64,000 nucleotides of DNA, taken from contig NZ_LT635801.1 of NCBI RefSeq assembly GCF_900128495.1, forward strand, positions 2,287,083-2,351,082, in the 5' to 3' direction. The notes under the pieces were generated by a model. The model did no database searches. It was not told the origin of the DNA and saw nothing but the letters and a program-made list of their open reading frames with translations. Origin of the DNA: Bacteroides ilei. Its GTDB lineage: Bacteria; Bacteroidota; Bacteroidia; Bacteroidales; Bacteroidaceae. The stretch's first letter is position 1; every line of letters starts with the position of its first letter. Of this stretch, positions 55,890-64,000 are shown piece by piece. The position numbers and the translations under genes were made by a program.

Positions 55890-57372
55890 GATCGGTCAGT
55901 ATTTGATACAGCAGCGGCATGTTGAGGTGAGCCCTCACATGAGCTGCCAGCTTGTCGTATTGTTCATCCTTGAATGTCCGGTAATCGGTAAAAGTCTCTT
56001 TCCTTCCGGCATAAGGGTCAAGTAGCCAGTCGATTACCTCTCTATTGTCCAATATGCCGTGAATATAGGTACCCAGGCATCTGTGACCCGCCATGCATCC
56101 TTCTCCTGCACCGTTTTCCAGGTAGTTCAGATGAGCAGCCTCTTCCCCGTCGGCCAGGGTAGTACGTCCCATATGGATTTCATATCCTTTGCAGGTACAT
56201 TCCGACCGTTTCAGGAACGAGAAGCACACCTGGCGGGTAATCTTGTTACCCTGCATGACTGTATGCATCGGCAGCAGGCCCAGTCCGGGCAGGCTACGGA
56301 TACTGCCTTCCACCCCTTCCGGGTCTTCTACAGAAAGGCCCATCATCTGATAACCGCCACAGATTCCCATAACGGTAGCCCCTTCCCGGTGTGCCCGGAC
56401 AACAGCCTCGGCCACACCGTTCCTGCGCAGTTCATATAAATCGTCCAAGGTACTTTTGGTTCCCGGAAGAATGATGATATCCGCTTTCTGGATTTCATCG
56501 GTATTATTCGTGTAATAAAGATTGGTACGTCCGTCGTGCTCCAGCATATCGAAATCGGTAAAGTTCGAAAGATGCCGGAGCAGAACAACCGCAACGTTCA
56601 CCTTTCCGCTTACAGCCCGACGCTGTTTCTGCTGAAGTTCCAGGGAATCTTCTTCTTCAATATGAATGTCCTTATAATAAGGAATTACCCCAAGTACAGG
56701 TACCCCGCAAATATCTTCCATCATCTTCACTCCCGACTCAAACAGACGTAGGTCGCCCCGGAACTTGTTGATAATAATTCCCTTGATACGTTTCCGGTCT
56801 TCGGGTGTCTGGAGGGCAATGGAACCGTAAGCACTGGCAAAAACGCCTCCGCGGTCAATGTCGGCAACCAGAATCACATCGGCACCGGCATGGCGTGCCA
56901 TCGGCATGTTCACCAGGTCGGTATCCCGCAGGTTAATTTCAGAAATGCTTCCGGCTCCTTCCATCACAATGGGGTTATAACGCTGTGAAAGCCTGTCGAA
57001 AGCAGCGTTCACGGCCCTACGCAGCTCTTCCCTCCCTTCCTTACGGAAATAGTCGTATGCGTTGCGGTTGCCAATCGGCTTCCCGTTGAGCACCACCTGC
57101 GACGTGTGGTCGGAACTGGGTTTCAGCAACAGCGGATTCATATCTGTGTGGCAAGGGATTCCGGCAGCTTCGGCCTGTACAGCCTGGGCACGACCTATTT
57201 CCAGTCCCTCAGGGGTAGCATACGAGTTAAGTGCCATATTCTGAGCCTTGAAAGGAGCCGGAGTATAACCGTCCTGCAGGAAAATACGGCACAAGGCCGT
57301 TGCCAGTACACTCTTTCCCACATCACTTCCGGTTCCGGCCAGCATCAAAGGATGTAATCGTAAGGTCTGCAT
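55882..57372 (-). CDS. cobQ: Cobyric acid synthase CobQ
   Basis: This 496-residue amidotransferase adds amide groups to adenosylcobyrinic a,c-diamide. The N-terminal ATPase domain has MLAGTGSDVGKSVLATALC and FKAQNMALNSYAT; the C-terminal glutaminase domain has GICGGYQMMG with the catalytic Cys and ends with the triad His in YIHGILDN. The open frame extends about 78 codons further upstream, but the ATG at 57372 gives the normal start and length. The extension would overlap the adenosyltransferase gene. Confidence 0.95.
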   Translation of the reverse strand: MQTLRLHPLMLAGTGSDVGKSVLATALCRIFLQDGYTPAPFKAQNMALNSYATPEGLEIGRAQAVQAEAAGIPCHTDMNPLLLKPSSDHTSQVVLNGKPIGNRNAYDYFRKEGREELRRAVNAAFDRLSQRYNPIVMEGAGSISEINLRDTDLVNMPMARHAGADVILVADIDRGGVFASAYGSIALQTPEDRKRIKGIIINKFRGDLRLFESGVKMMEDICGVPVLGVIPYYKDIHIEEEDSLELQQKQRRAVSGKVNVAVVLLRHLSNFTDFDMLEHDGRTNLYYTNNTDEIQKADIIILPGTKSTLDDLYELRRNGVAEAVVRAHREGATVMGICGGYQMMGLSVEDPEGVEGSIRSLPGLGLLPMHTVMQGNKITRQVCFSFLKRSECTCKGYEIHMGRTTLADGEEAAHLNYLENGAGEGCMAGHRCLGTYIHGILDNREVIDWLLDPYAGRKETFTDYRTFKDEQYDKLAAHVRAHLNMPLLYQILTDHD

Positions 57373-57403
57373 AGTTTTCGAGTCGTTTATCTGTATTTTT
57401 ATA

Positions 57404-57982
57404 TCAGTCCATCTTCTTCTTGCGCTTATAGGCAAATGATTTCCACTTCTCTTCGGGCCAGTTCTGACGCTGCAGCTCAAACCGGGCCATGACAAAGAAC
57501 AGATCCGAAAGGCGGTTGACAAAGCGGAGGATCTCCGCCGGTACCGGATCTTCCCGATGCAAGGACCACAGCCTGCGCTCGGCACGGCGGGCCACCGTAC
57601 GGGCATACTGCAACTGGGCCGCCAGAGGGGTTCCCCCCGGAAGGATGAAAAAGCCGTTATCTGTAAGCTGTTCCATCATATCGTCCATCCACCGTTCACA
57701 AAGTCTGTCCATATCTTCCGGTACAGGATTCGGGTTCTGCTTCCGGATAACCGATGGCGTCGCTACATGGCTCATTACCGTCATCAGTTCACGCTGTACG
57801 GTAAACAGAAGTTCCTGCCAGGGGTCGTCTTCCTCCAGCATACTTCTGACTATTCCAATCAAAGCATTCAGTTCGTCCAGACAGCCATTGGCCTCTATCC
57901 GTATATCATCTTTCGGGACACGCCCTCCTCCATGGATGCCGGTTGTCCCGTCATCTCCGGTACGTGTATATATCTTTCTCAT
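57404..57982 (-). CDS. PduO-type cob(I)alamin adenosyltransferase
   Basis: This 192-residue protein is a PduO-type ATP:corrinoid adenosyltransferase (KIYTRTGDDGTTGIHGG at the N-terminus, then RIEANGCLDELNALIG, and ARTVARRAERRLWSL with FVNRLSDLFFVMARF). It attaches the upper adenosyl ligand. In the operon order it stands between cbiA and cobQ, which is where the step belongs in the pathway. It starts 6 nt after cbiA. Confidence 0.94.
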   Translation of the reverse strand: MRKIYTRTGDDGTTGIHGGGRVPKDDIRIEANGCLDELNALIGIVRSMLEEDDPWQELLFTVQRELMTVMSHVATPSVIRKQNPNPVPEDMDRLCERWMDDMMEQLTDNGFFILPGGTPLAAQLQYARTVARRAERRLWSLHREDPVPAEILRFVNRLSDLFFVMARFELQRQNWPEEKWKSFAYKRKKKMD

Positions 57983-57988
57983 AATCAG

Positions 57989-59350
57989 TTATTTTCCAGT
58001 ATTCCATAACCGGAATATGTCGGTCTCTCCCCAATACCAGTGTGTATAGCCTGCTATGACATTCCTGTAACGGTAAAGCGGTGTGTCTACCTTCTGCCCC
58101 TTTGCGTTGAACTGCTGTGTGACAGACGGCAAGCCTTCTGCGTTCCTCACACTCGAATAGTGGAATTCATGTCCCCTCAGGGAAAGGCCGTTACAGACCG
58201 TACTCCGGTATCCAAGATGCAGACGGGCCTTTTCCATGGTAGCTTCCAGGGGCAAGACACCTGCCATCCGATAAATTTCACCGCTCTGTGTCGTGATGGA
58301 ACGGGTCAGATACATCATTCCGCCACATTCGGCCAGTATCTTTCCTCCATTTCCCGCATAATCCCGGATCTGGATCATCAGGCGCTGATTCCTGGTCAGC
58401 TGGGGAGCAAACAGTTCGGGGTATCCCCCGGGAAGATACACAAAATCCGATTCCGGCAGTTTTTCACCGGCAAGAGGACTGAAAAAAGTTACCTTTCCCG
58501 CTTCACACAACCGGTCGATATTCTCCCGGTACATAAAGTTGAAGGCAGCGTCACGGGCCACCGATATCCTCAATCCTCCCGGACTCAGAGGATCCTCCCT
58601 GAAAAACAGTTCAGACTGTACATAGGAATTCCCGGTTCCGGTCTCCGGTACAATCTCCCGTGTATGAATCTGGGGGCGGTTCCTGCAGATATCCAGCAGT
58701 CTGTCTACATCGACATGTTTCTCTATCAGATCGGCAACCCTGTCAATCAGAGCTTCCATCTTCCGCTCTACGTCCAATGTAAGTCCCAGGTGACGGGAAG
58801 GTACCTGTATCTGTTCCGTTCTCGGGATATATCCCAACCCGGGAATGCCGACATCCTCACATGCGTCTTCCAGGAAAGCATAATGTGAAGGCGAAGACAC
58901 CTGGTTGAACACTACTCCCGCTATATGGACCTTAGGATCGAAAGTCTTCAGGCCATGCAGGACCGCAGCTACTGTGTAGGCCGAAGAACGGGCGTTCAGA
59001 ACCAGGATAACCGGTATCCTTAACAGACCTGCTATCTCTGCGCTGCTCCCCTTCATCCGGTCATATCCGTCGAACAGTCCCATGACTCCCTCGGTAACAC
59101 AGACATCGGTCCCTTCCGAATAACGTCGGTAAACGGAACGGACATGCTCTTCCGACGCCATCCAGGTATCGAGATTGACCGACGTCCGCAAAGCGGCCAT
59201 GGAATGGAACTGGGTATCGATATAGTCGGGCCCACATTTGAATGGCTGTACCTTCAGCCCTTTCCTGTGCAACACACGCAGCAGTCCCATCGTAAAAGTG
59301 GTCTTCCCGCTTCCCGACATGGCGGCTCCTATCAGCAGATGAGGTTTCAT
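57989..59350 (-). CDS. cbiA: Cobyrinate a,c-diamide synthase CbiA
   Basis: This 453-residue enzyme amidates the a and c side chains of cobyrinate. The ATPase domain has GAAMSGSGKTTFTMGLL and FKCGPDYIDTQFH; the glutaminase domain has YLPGGYPELFAPQL and AECGGMMYLTRSI with the catalytic Cys. It is the first gene of its minus-strand unit. The upstream spacer to serB (196 bp) has no B12 box. Confidence 0.95.
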   Translation of the reverse strand: MKPHLLIGAAMSGSGKTTFTMGLLRVLHRKGLKVQPFKCGPDYIDTQFHSMAALRTSVNLDTWMASEEHVRSVYRRYSEGTDVCVTEGVMGLFDGYDRMKGSSAEIAGLLRIPVILVLNARSSAYTVAAVLHGLKTFDPKVHIAGVVFNQVSSPSHYAFLEDACEDVGIPGLGYIPRTEQIQVPSRHLGLTLDVERKMEALIDRVADLIEKHVDVDRLLDICRNRPQIHTREIVPETGTGNSYVQSELFFREDPLSPGGLRISVARDAAFNFMYRENIDRLCEAGKVTFFSPLAGEKLPESDFVYLPGGYPELFAPQLTRNQRLMIQIRDYAGNGGKILAECGGMMYLTRSITTQSGEIYRMAGVLPLEATMEKARLHLGYRSTVCNGLSLRGHEFHYSSVRNAEGLPSVTQQFNAKGQKVDTPLYRYRNVIAGYTHWYWGETDIFRLWNTGK

Positions 59351-59512
59351 GGTTCTGTCTTTTGGGGTTTATCCTGCAAAGATAAAAGAAATATCTTACT
59401 TTTACCGGAAAACAGGTCAGGCATTCTGTCCCTATGGCATGAAATTATGCCAAAAACGAAACAATTGACACATTTTCCACCTCCACGACCCAAGAATTCA
59501 CGATTTTTTATA

Positions 59513-59520
59513 TAGATTTG
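59513..59520 (+). promoter_or_regulatory. Promoter -7 box of serB
   Basis: TAGATTTG matches TAnnTTTG exactly, 26 bp before the serB start. The -33 region is weak. Confidence 0.45.
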
Positions 59521-59546
59521 CAACTACTTCGAGTGAAAAAGGAAAC

Positions 59547-60779
59547 ATGGATACAAGCACAGAACTTATTTTGATACGTATCAGCGGCGTAGACCGGCCG
59601 GGACTGACAGCTACCATTACGGCCATCCTGGCGGGTTATGACGTGGATATTCTGGATATCGGCCAGGCCGACATCCACAGTACCCTTTCATTGGGAATTC
59701 TCTTCAAATGTAGTGAACAGGATTCGGGGAATATCCTGAAGGAGCTTCTGTTCAAGGCTTCCGAACTGGGAATCAACATCCGTTTCTATCCCATTACTGC
59801 CGAGGAATATGAAGAATGGGTAGGCATGCAAGGTAAGAACCGCTATATCCTTACCCTGTTGGGCAGAAAGCTTACGGCAACCCAGATAGCCTCGGCTACC
59901 CGGGTTCTGGCCGACCAGGGACTGAACATCGATGCAATCCGACGACTGACGGGACGTGTCCCTCTCGACGAACGGAAGGCACAAGTAAGAGCCTGCATCG
60001 AGTTTTCCGTGCGCGGCACTCCGAACAACCGTGAAGAACTGCAGACCAACCTGATGAATCTGAGCTCGTCGCTGGGAATGGACTTCTCCTTCCAGCAGGA
60101 TACCATGTACCGCCGTATGCGGCGCCTGATCTGTTTTGATATGGATTCTACCCTCATAAAGACAGAAGTGATAGACGAACTGGCCGAACGTGCCGGAGTG
60201 GGTAAGCAGGTAAAGGAAATAACCGAACGTGCCATGAGAGGAGAAATAGACTTCCGTGAGAGTTTCAAGGAACGGGTAGCGCTGCTTAAGGGGCTGGACG
60301 AAAGTGTCATGAAAGATATAGCTGTAAACCTGCCTATCACCGAAGGCGTAGACCGGCTGATGTATGTATTGAAAAAGTATGGATACAAGATAGCCATCCT
60401 CTCGGGCGGATTCACTTACTTCGGCAATTACCTGAAAGAAAAATACGGCATTGACTATGTCTATGCGAACAACCTGGAAATTATAGACGGCAAACTGACC
60501 GGACGCTACCTGGGTGATATCGTAGACGGAAAACGGAAAGCGGAACTGCTACAGCTTATCGCGCAGATAGAGAATGTGGACATCGCCCAGACCATTGCGG
60601 TGGGAGACGGAGCGAACGACCTTCCCATGCTTTCCATAGCCGGCCTGGGCATCGCCTTCCATGCAAAGCCGAAGGTAAAGGCCAACGCACGCCAGTCTAT
60701 CAGTACCATCGGTATTGACGGCGTCCTGTATTTTCTGGGATTCAAAGATTCTTATCTGGACGAAAGAGCAAACAGCTAA
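59547..60779 (+). CDS. serB: Phosphoserine phosphatase SerB with two ACT domains
   Basis: This 410-residue protein carries two ACT domains (about 8-80 and 95-180), then a HAD phosphatase domain with the nucleophile Asp198 in FDMDSTL, ILSGGF for motif II and VGDGANDLPML for motif IV. It makes serine from phosphoserine, the last step of serine synthesis. The ACT domains suggest control by an amino acid. It begins 196 bp from the divergent cbiA and lies 27 nt before the helicase gene. Confidence 0.95.
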   Translation: MDTSTELILIRISGVDRPGLTATITAILAGYDVDILDIGQADIHSTLSLGILFKCSEQDSGNILKELLFKASELGINIRFYPITAEEYEEWVGMQGKNRYILTLLGRKLTATQIASATRVLADQGLNIDAIRRLTGRVPLDERKAQVRACIEFSVRGTPNNREELQTNLMNLSSSLGMDFSFQQDTMYRRMRRLICFDMDSTLIKTEVIDELAERAGVGKQVKEITERAMRGEIDFRESFKERVALLKGLDESVMKDIAVNLPITEGVDRLMYVLKKYGYKIAILSGGFTYFGNYLKEKYGIDYVYANNLEIIDGKLTGRYLGDIVDGKRKAELLQLIAQIENVDIAQTIAVGDGANDLPMLSIAGLGIAFHAKPKVKANARQSISTIGIDGVLYFLGFKDSYLDERANS

Positions 60780-60806
60780 TAAAATTAGATGAAGTAATAG
60801 AATAAT

Positions 60807-62108
60807 ATGAAGTTTTCCGAACTGAATTTAGAAGACAGTGTTCTCGATGCACTTGATGCGATGAATTTCAAGGAGTGTACTCCTGTACAGGAAAAGACTA
60901 TTCCTGTAATACTGGAAGGCAGAGACCTGATTGGAGTGGCACAGACAGGGACGGGCAAAACGGCAGCCTATCTGCTTCCGGTCATCAACCAGTTAAGCAA
61001 AGGTGGCTATCCTGCCGATTCCATCAACTGCATCATTATGGCCCCGACACGTGAACTGGCCCAGCAGATTGACCAGCAGATGGAGGGGTTCTCCTATTTT
61101 ATGCCGGTATCCAGTGTAGCCATCTATGGAGGCAATGACGGGATACGCTTCGAACAGGAGAAAAAAGGATTGACCCTCGGAGCGGATGTGGTTATCGCTA
61201 CCCCGGGACGTCTTATCAGCCACCTGAGTCTGGGATATGTGGATTTGTCGAAAGTATCCTTCTTTATCCTGGATGAGGCCGACCGCATGCTCGACATGGG
61301 ATTCGCCGATGACATCATGCAGATTGTCAAATACCTGCCGAAGGAACGTCAGACCATCATGTTCTCGGCTACTATGCCGGCCAAGATCCAACAGCTGGCC
61401 AAGACCATTCTGACCGATCCCGTTGAAATAGCCCTGGCTGTATCAAAACCAGCCGACAAGATAATACAGGCCTGCTATATCTGTTATGAAGCACAGAAGC
61501 TGGGAATCATCAAGAGCCTGTTTACCAAACAGAAACCTGAACGTGTCATTATCTTCGCATCGTCAAAAATGAAGGTAAAGGAAGTGACCAAGGCTCTGAA
61601 ACATATGAACCTGAATGTAGGGGAAATGCATTCCGACCTCGACCAAAGCCAGCGCGATGAAATCATGCACGACTTCCGCAACGGACGGATCGACATGCTG
61701 GTGGCTACAGACATCGTGGCGCGGGGAATCGATATAGACGATATACGTCTGGTCATCAACTACGACGTTCCTCACGACAGTGAAGACTATGTACACCGCA
61801 TAGGCCGTACAGCCCGCGCCAACAACGACGGTTGTGCCATTACTTTCGTCAGTGAAACCGAACAGACCCGGTTCAAGCAGATAGAAGATTTTCTGGGCAA
61901 GGAAATCTATAAGATTCCAGTTCCGGAAGAACTGGGAGAAGCTCCGGTATATGAACCCAAGGCACAACGCAGCGGAAGGAAACACGGGAAAGGAGGCTGG
62001 AAAAAGCGGAATAACTTCAACAACAAGCGCCCGGACAACGCCCAGAGCACAAAAAACGGCAACGGCAAGAAACGTAACCGTCCCGCTTCACGGACAAGCA
62101 AATCCTGA
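60807..62108 (+). CDS. DEAD-box RNA helicase
   Basis: This 433-residue protein has the canonical DEAD-box motifs: Q motif (FKECTPVQEKTIP), AQTGTGKTAAYLLP, PTRELAQQI, TPGRL, DEADRMLDMGF, SAT, and HRIGRTARA. The C-terminal 60 residues are basic and rich in Gly, Asn and Lys, suited to RNA binding (RhlE-like). It may help ribosome assembly or RNA turnover. It is followed by a terminator, and is probably co-transcribed with serB. Confidence 0.93.
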   Translation: MKFSELNLEDSVLDALDAMNFKECTPVQEKTIPVILEGRDLIGVAQTGTGKTAAYLLPVINQLSKGGYPADSINCIIMAPTRELAQQIDQQMEGFSYFMPVSSVAIYGGNDGIRFEQEKKGLTLGADVVIATPGRLISHLSLGYVDLSKVSFFILDEADRMLDMGFADDIMQIVKYLPKERQTIMFSATMPAKIQQLAKTILTDPVEIALAVSKPADKIIQACYICYEAQKLGIIKSLFTKQKPERVIIFASSKMKVKEVTKALKHMNLNVGEMHSDLDQSQRDEIMHDFRNGRIDMLVATDIVARGIDIDDIRLVINYDVPHDSEDYVHRIGRTARANNDGCAITFVSETEQTRFKQIEDFLGKEIYKIPVPEELGEAPVYEPKAQRSGRKHGKGGWKKRNNFNNKRPDNAQSTKNGNGKKRNRPASRTSKS

Positions 62109-62129
62109 AAACCGATATGCAACCTCAAG

Positions 62130-62161
62130 GATTCCGGCGGAATACTGCCGGAATCTTTTTT
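62130..62161 (+). terminator. Terminator after the helicase gene
   Basis: GATTCCGGC (62130-62138) pairs with GCCGGAATC (62147-62155), followed by six T. Confidence 0.9.
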
Positions 62162-62270
62162 ATTTTTACCGGACATAGAACAAACGGGAGCCGATTCTGT
62201 ATAATAATTTTAATAAATACCGGTTTATTTATTAAAACATGTTATAAAGCAGAAAAAAGTAGTTGTTTTA

Positions 62271-62301
62271 TTTGCATTATGAAGAAAAGTCCCTACCTTT
62301 G
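62271..62301 (+). promoter_or_regulatory. Consensus promoter of a short RNA
   Basis: TTTG at 62271-62274 and TACCTTTG at 62294-62301 are exactly 19 bp apart, the best promoter in the window. No open reading frame follows on the plus strand. Confidence 0.8.
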
Positions 62302-62307
62302 CAACGT

Positions 62308-62370
62308 GTTTTTCATAGTATTAGATTTAAGGTTAACAAAAGGTTGGAGTACAGCGGTACTCCTTTTTTT
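62308..62370 (+). ncRNA. Candidate free-standing small RNA of about 63 nt
   Basis: A transcript from the consensus promoter would run from about 62308 through a non-coding stretch with GGTTAACAAAAGGTTGG to a perfect terminator: GGAGTAC (62346-62352), loop AGCG, GTACTCC (62357-62363) and seven T. The next gene is on the opposite strand, so this is not a leader. I believe similar leader sequences occur before genes in Bacteroides, but I cannot check this here. Confidence 0.6.
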
Positions 62371-62408
62371 ATGTCCGTACCATTCATCCCGCTCTTTGCG
62401 GATTTCCA

Positions 62409-62440
62409 TAAAAAAAGGAAGCCACATTCCTGCAGCTTCC
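62409..62440 (-). terminator. Terminator of the ugd-lipoprotein unit
   Basis: GGAAGC (62417-62422) and GCTTCC (62435-62440) pair; on the minus strand the stem is followed by TTTTTTT (plus A-run at 62410-62416). Confidence 0.75.
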
Positions 62441-62470
62441 CGTATTCCTTTATAAGATCGTTCCTGAAAT

Positions 62471-63253
62471 CTACTGTTTCAGCATATAGGTCAGGTTATC
62501 TTCCCTGTCAATCAGCAGGTCGACATAATAGCACGAACTGCCGTCCGGAATACAGATGGTGGCACGGTAATGATAGCCCTTGGCATCCACTCCCATGAAA
62601 TCCATATCCGAAAGGATGGCTCCCCGAAGGAAATTATCCGGCACCGAACCGGCAAACATCTCTTTGGTGATATCTTTGGAATACAACCGACGGGTTCCCT
62701 GATATACGCAGATATGGATTACATTGTCGTAAAAGACGTTGTCCACCTTCAGGCCTTCGTCGGTTATGCCCGGACGGATCACTTTCTTCGTTGAAGGATT
62801 GATATAGGCATATCCCCTGTATCTGTTCCCTTCATACATGAACACCGAATCCTTCTGGATTACCTGAGGCTCCGGTGCCGCCTCCTCCACTTCATAACCG
62901 AAAGGTATGGTATCCGTTTCGGCCTTATGCAAAGACATAAGGTCGCCCATAGACGTATAGAACTGCAATACATGTTCCCCCAACTTCTGGATACGGTATG
63001 CAGTCTTCTCCGCCCCATAGGATATCAGCGTATCACCGGAGACGCCGAATCTGAAGGGTGCGTTCACCTGACTGGCCAGATACATACTGTCGCCCTTGAC
63101 CTTCAATATAGGCATTTCCGTATTGTCGTCCAGCCAGACTCCCTGCAACATCTCTACCGCAGCCCGGTCCGCCTCGTCTGTTCCTTGGTCTTCCTTTTTA
63201 CCCCCACAGGAAACCAATGCCAAAACTAATATGATTGATGCATATCTTTTCAT
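62471..63253 (-). CDS. DUF4738-like lipoprotein
   Basis: This 260-residue lipoprotein has a short class II signal peptide with Cys16 (ALVSCGGKK). The mature part first resembles a small beta-barrel or lipocalin-like domain (about 35-105, GVWLDDNTEMPILKVKGDSMYL) and then a domain with KDSVFMYEGNRYRGYAYINPSTKKV, which I associate with DUF4738 of Bacteroides, with moderate certainty. The ATG at 63253 overlaps the ugd stop by 4 nt; an upstream TTG would move the start into ugd. Function is unknown. Confidence 0.78.
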   Translation of the reverse strand: MKRYASIILVLALVSCGGKKEDQGTDEADRAAVEMLQGVWLDDNTEMPILKVKGDSMYLASQVNAPFRFGVSGDTLISYGAEKTAYRIQKLGEHVLQFYTSMGDLMSLHKAETDTIPFGYEVEEAAPEPQVIQKDSVFMYEGNRYRGYAYINPSTKKVIRPGITDEGLKVDNVFYDNVIHICVYQGTRRLYSKDITKEMFAGSVPDNFLRGAILSDMDFMGVDAKGYHYRATICIPDGSSCYYVDLLIDREDNLTYMLKQ

Positions 63254-64000
63254 TTTCCGATGCAATGATAGGTAATCCCCAGTTCCTGCAATTCGTTGAT
63301 ATCGTAAATGTTTCTTCCATCAAAAATAACGGGATTGTTCATCGTCTTCTTCATGACTCCCCACGCGGGCAGACGGAATTCCTTCCATTCGGTCACAAGA
63401 AACAGGGCGTCGGCATCCAGCAGGGCGTCATACATGTCGCGGGCGTAATAGATGCTGTCGCCCAGACGACGTCTGGCTTCGTCCATTGCCGCAGGGTCGT
63501 AGGCACGGATTATGCATCCCGCCTCCTTCAGCTTCTTGATCAGGACCAGTGCCGGAGCCTCCCGCATATCATCCGTTTCGGGCTTGAAGGCCAGTCCCCA
63601 CATGGCAACGGTCTTCCCTTTCAGGTCGCCGTTGTAATATTTCAGCAGTTTACGGTACAGAATATCTTTCTGGGCTTCATTGACTTCCTCCACCATTTTC
63701 AGGACACGCATGGTATAGCCGTTCTCCTCGGCCGTCTTGATGAGTGCCTTTACATCTTTCGGGAAACAGCTTCCACCGTAACCGCATCCGGGATACAGGA
63801 ACTTACGTCCGATTCGGCTGTCCGAACCGATACCGCTACGCACCATGTTGACATCAGCGCCTACCAGTTCACACAGGTTGGCTATGTCGTTCATGAAACT
63901 GATTCGGGTAGCCAGCATGGAATTGGCTGCATACTTGGTCATTTCGGCCGACGGTATATCCATGAAAATCACGCGGAAATTGTTCAGCAGGAACGGGCGG
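63250..64000 (-). CDS. ugd: UDP-glucose 6-dehydrogenase, C-terminal part (partial)
   Basis: The gene continues past the window end; about 249 codons are visible. They include the central dimerisation helix (SAEMTKYAANSMLATRISFMN), the catalytic cysteine in GYGGSCFPKD and the C-terminal UDP-binding domain (VAMWGLAFKPETDDMREAP, then DADALFLVTEWKEFR). The enzyme oxidises UDP-glucose to UDP-glucuronate for surface polysaccharides. It is translationally coupled to the lipoprotein gene (TGA/ATG overlap). Confidence 0.95.
   Translation of the reverse strand, partial: RPFLLNNFRVIFMDIPSAEMTKYAANSMLATRISFMNDIANLCELVGADVNMVRSGIGSDSRIGRKFLYPGCGYGGSCFPKDVKALIKTAEENGYTMRVLKMVEEVNEAQKDILYRKLLKYYNGDLKGKTVAMWGLAFKPETDDMREAPALVLIKKLKEAGCIIRAYDPAAMDEARRRLGDSIYYARDMYDALLDADALFLVTEWKEFRLPAWGVMKKTMNNPVIFDGRNIYDINELQELGITYHCIGK

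Noticed and set aside
57373..57606. Upstream extension of the cobQ frame
   Set aside because: The extra 78 codons overlap the adenosyltransferase gene and are Arg/Ser/Pro-rich; the family start is at 57372.
62117..62455. Plus-strand open frames with MKKSPYLCNVFF
   Set aside because: They cross a terminator, a consensus promoter and a second terminator, and have no ribosome-binding site or family match.

Overview
The window is a piece of a Bacteroidales chromosome, most likely Bacteroides or Phocaeicola. This rests on sequence I can see: many intergenic regions carry the Bacteroidetes -7 box TAnnTTTG, several with a TTTG-like -33 box 19-20 bp upstream; lipoproteins have Cys followed by acidic residues; the Bat aerotolerance operon, a Bacteroides-type IS1380-family transposase and the paired cobalamin-gene fusions all fit that group. 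No species call is made. There is no CRISPR array, prophage or conjugative element.

Layout. 1-2.9 kb: the end of ftsY, then rimO and two HU-family genes; the second HU is anchored in the membrane and ends in LysM. 3.1-13.3 kb: the MoxR-DUF58-BatABCDE operon, interrupted by an IS1380-family element that replaces the extreme C-terminus of the DUF58 protein. 13.3-17.0 kb: a PAP2 phosphatase, a small HTH protein, a DUF2007-USP-USP stress protein and a TPR protein. 17.1-24.7 kb: gyrA (minus), clpC and htpG. GyrA carries Phe at position 82, the site of the known B. fragilis quinolone-resistance change S82F. 24.8-28.3 kb: a PepSY-like surface lipoprotein, a patatin fused to an outer-membrane barrel, and four tandem tRNA-Arg(ACG) genes. 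28.5-36.7 kb: a sugar locus of an AraC regulator divergent from an MFS sugar porter, a very large DUF5107-TPR protein and a periplasmic GH35 beta-galactosidase.

37-59.4 kb is a nearly complete anaerobic-type cobalamin region in five transcription units: btuFCD-like ABC importer (plus); cbiHC, cbiET, cbiGF and cbiJD, four bifunctional fusions with overlapping ends (minus); a cobalamin riboswitch followed by a BtuB-like TonB receptor and a DUF4374 lipoprotein (minus); cbiL-cobU-cobT-cobS (plus); and cbiA, a PduO-type adenosyltransferase, cobQ, cobD and cbiB (minus). Together they cover uptake, corrin ring synthesis from precorrin-2, amidation, adenosylation, the aminopropanol arm and the nucleotide loop. 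A cobalt chelatase, cobC phosphatase and threonine kinase are not in the window, and the only riboswitch I can find is on the outer-membrane importer.

59.5-64 kb: serB, a DEAD-box helicase, a free-standing short RNA with a canonical promoter and terminator, a DUF4738-like lipoprotein and the 3' part of ugd, cut by the window end. The observations most worth checking are the GyrA Phe82 allele, the start-codon-sequestering repeat in the IS, the membrane-tethered HU-LysM protein, the DUF5107/GH35/MFS locus and the orphan RNA at 62.3 kb.
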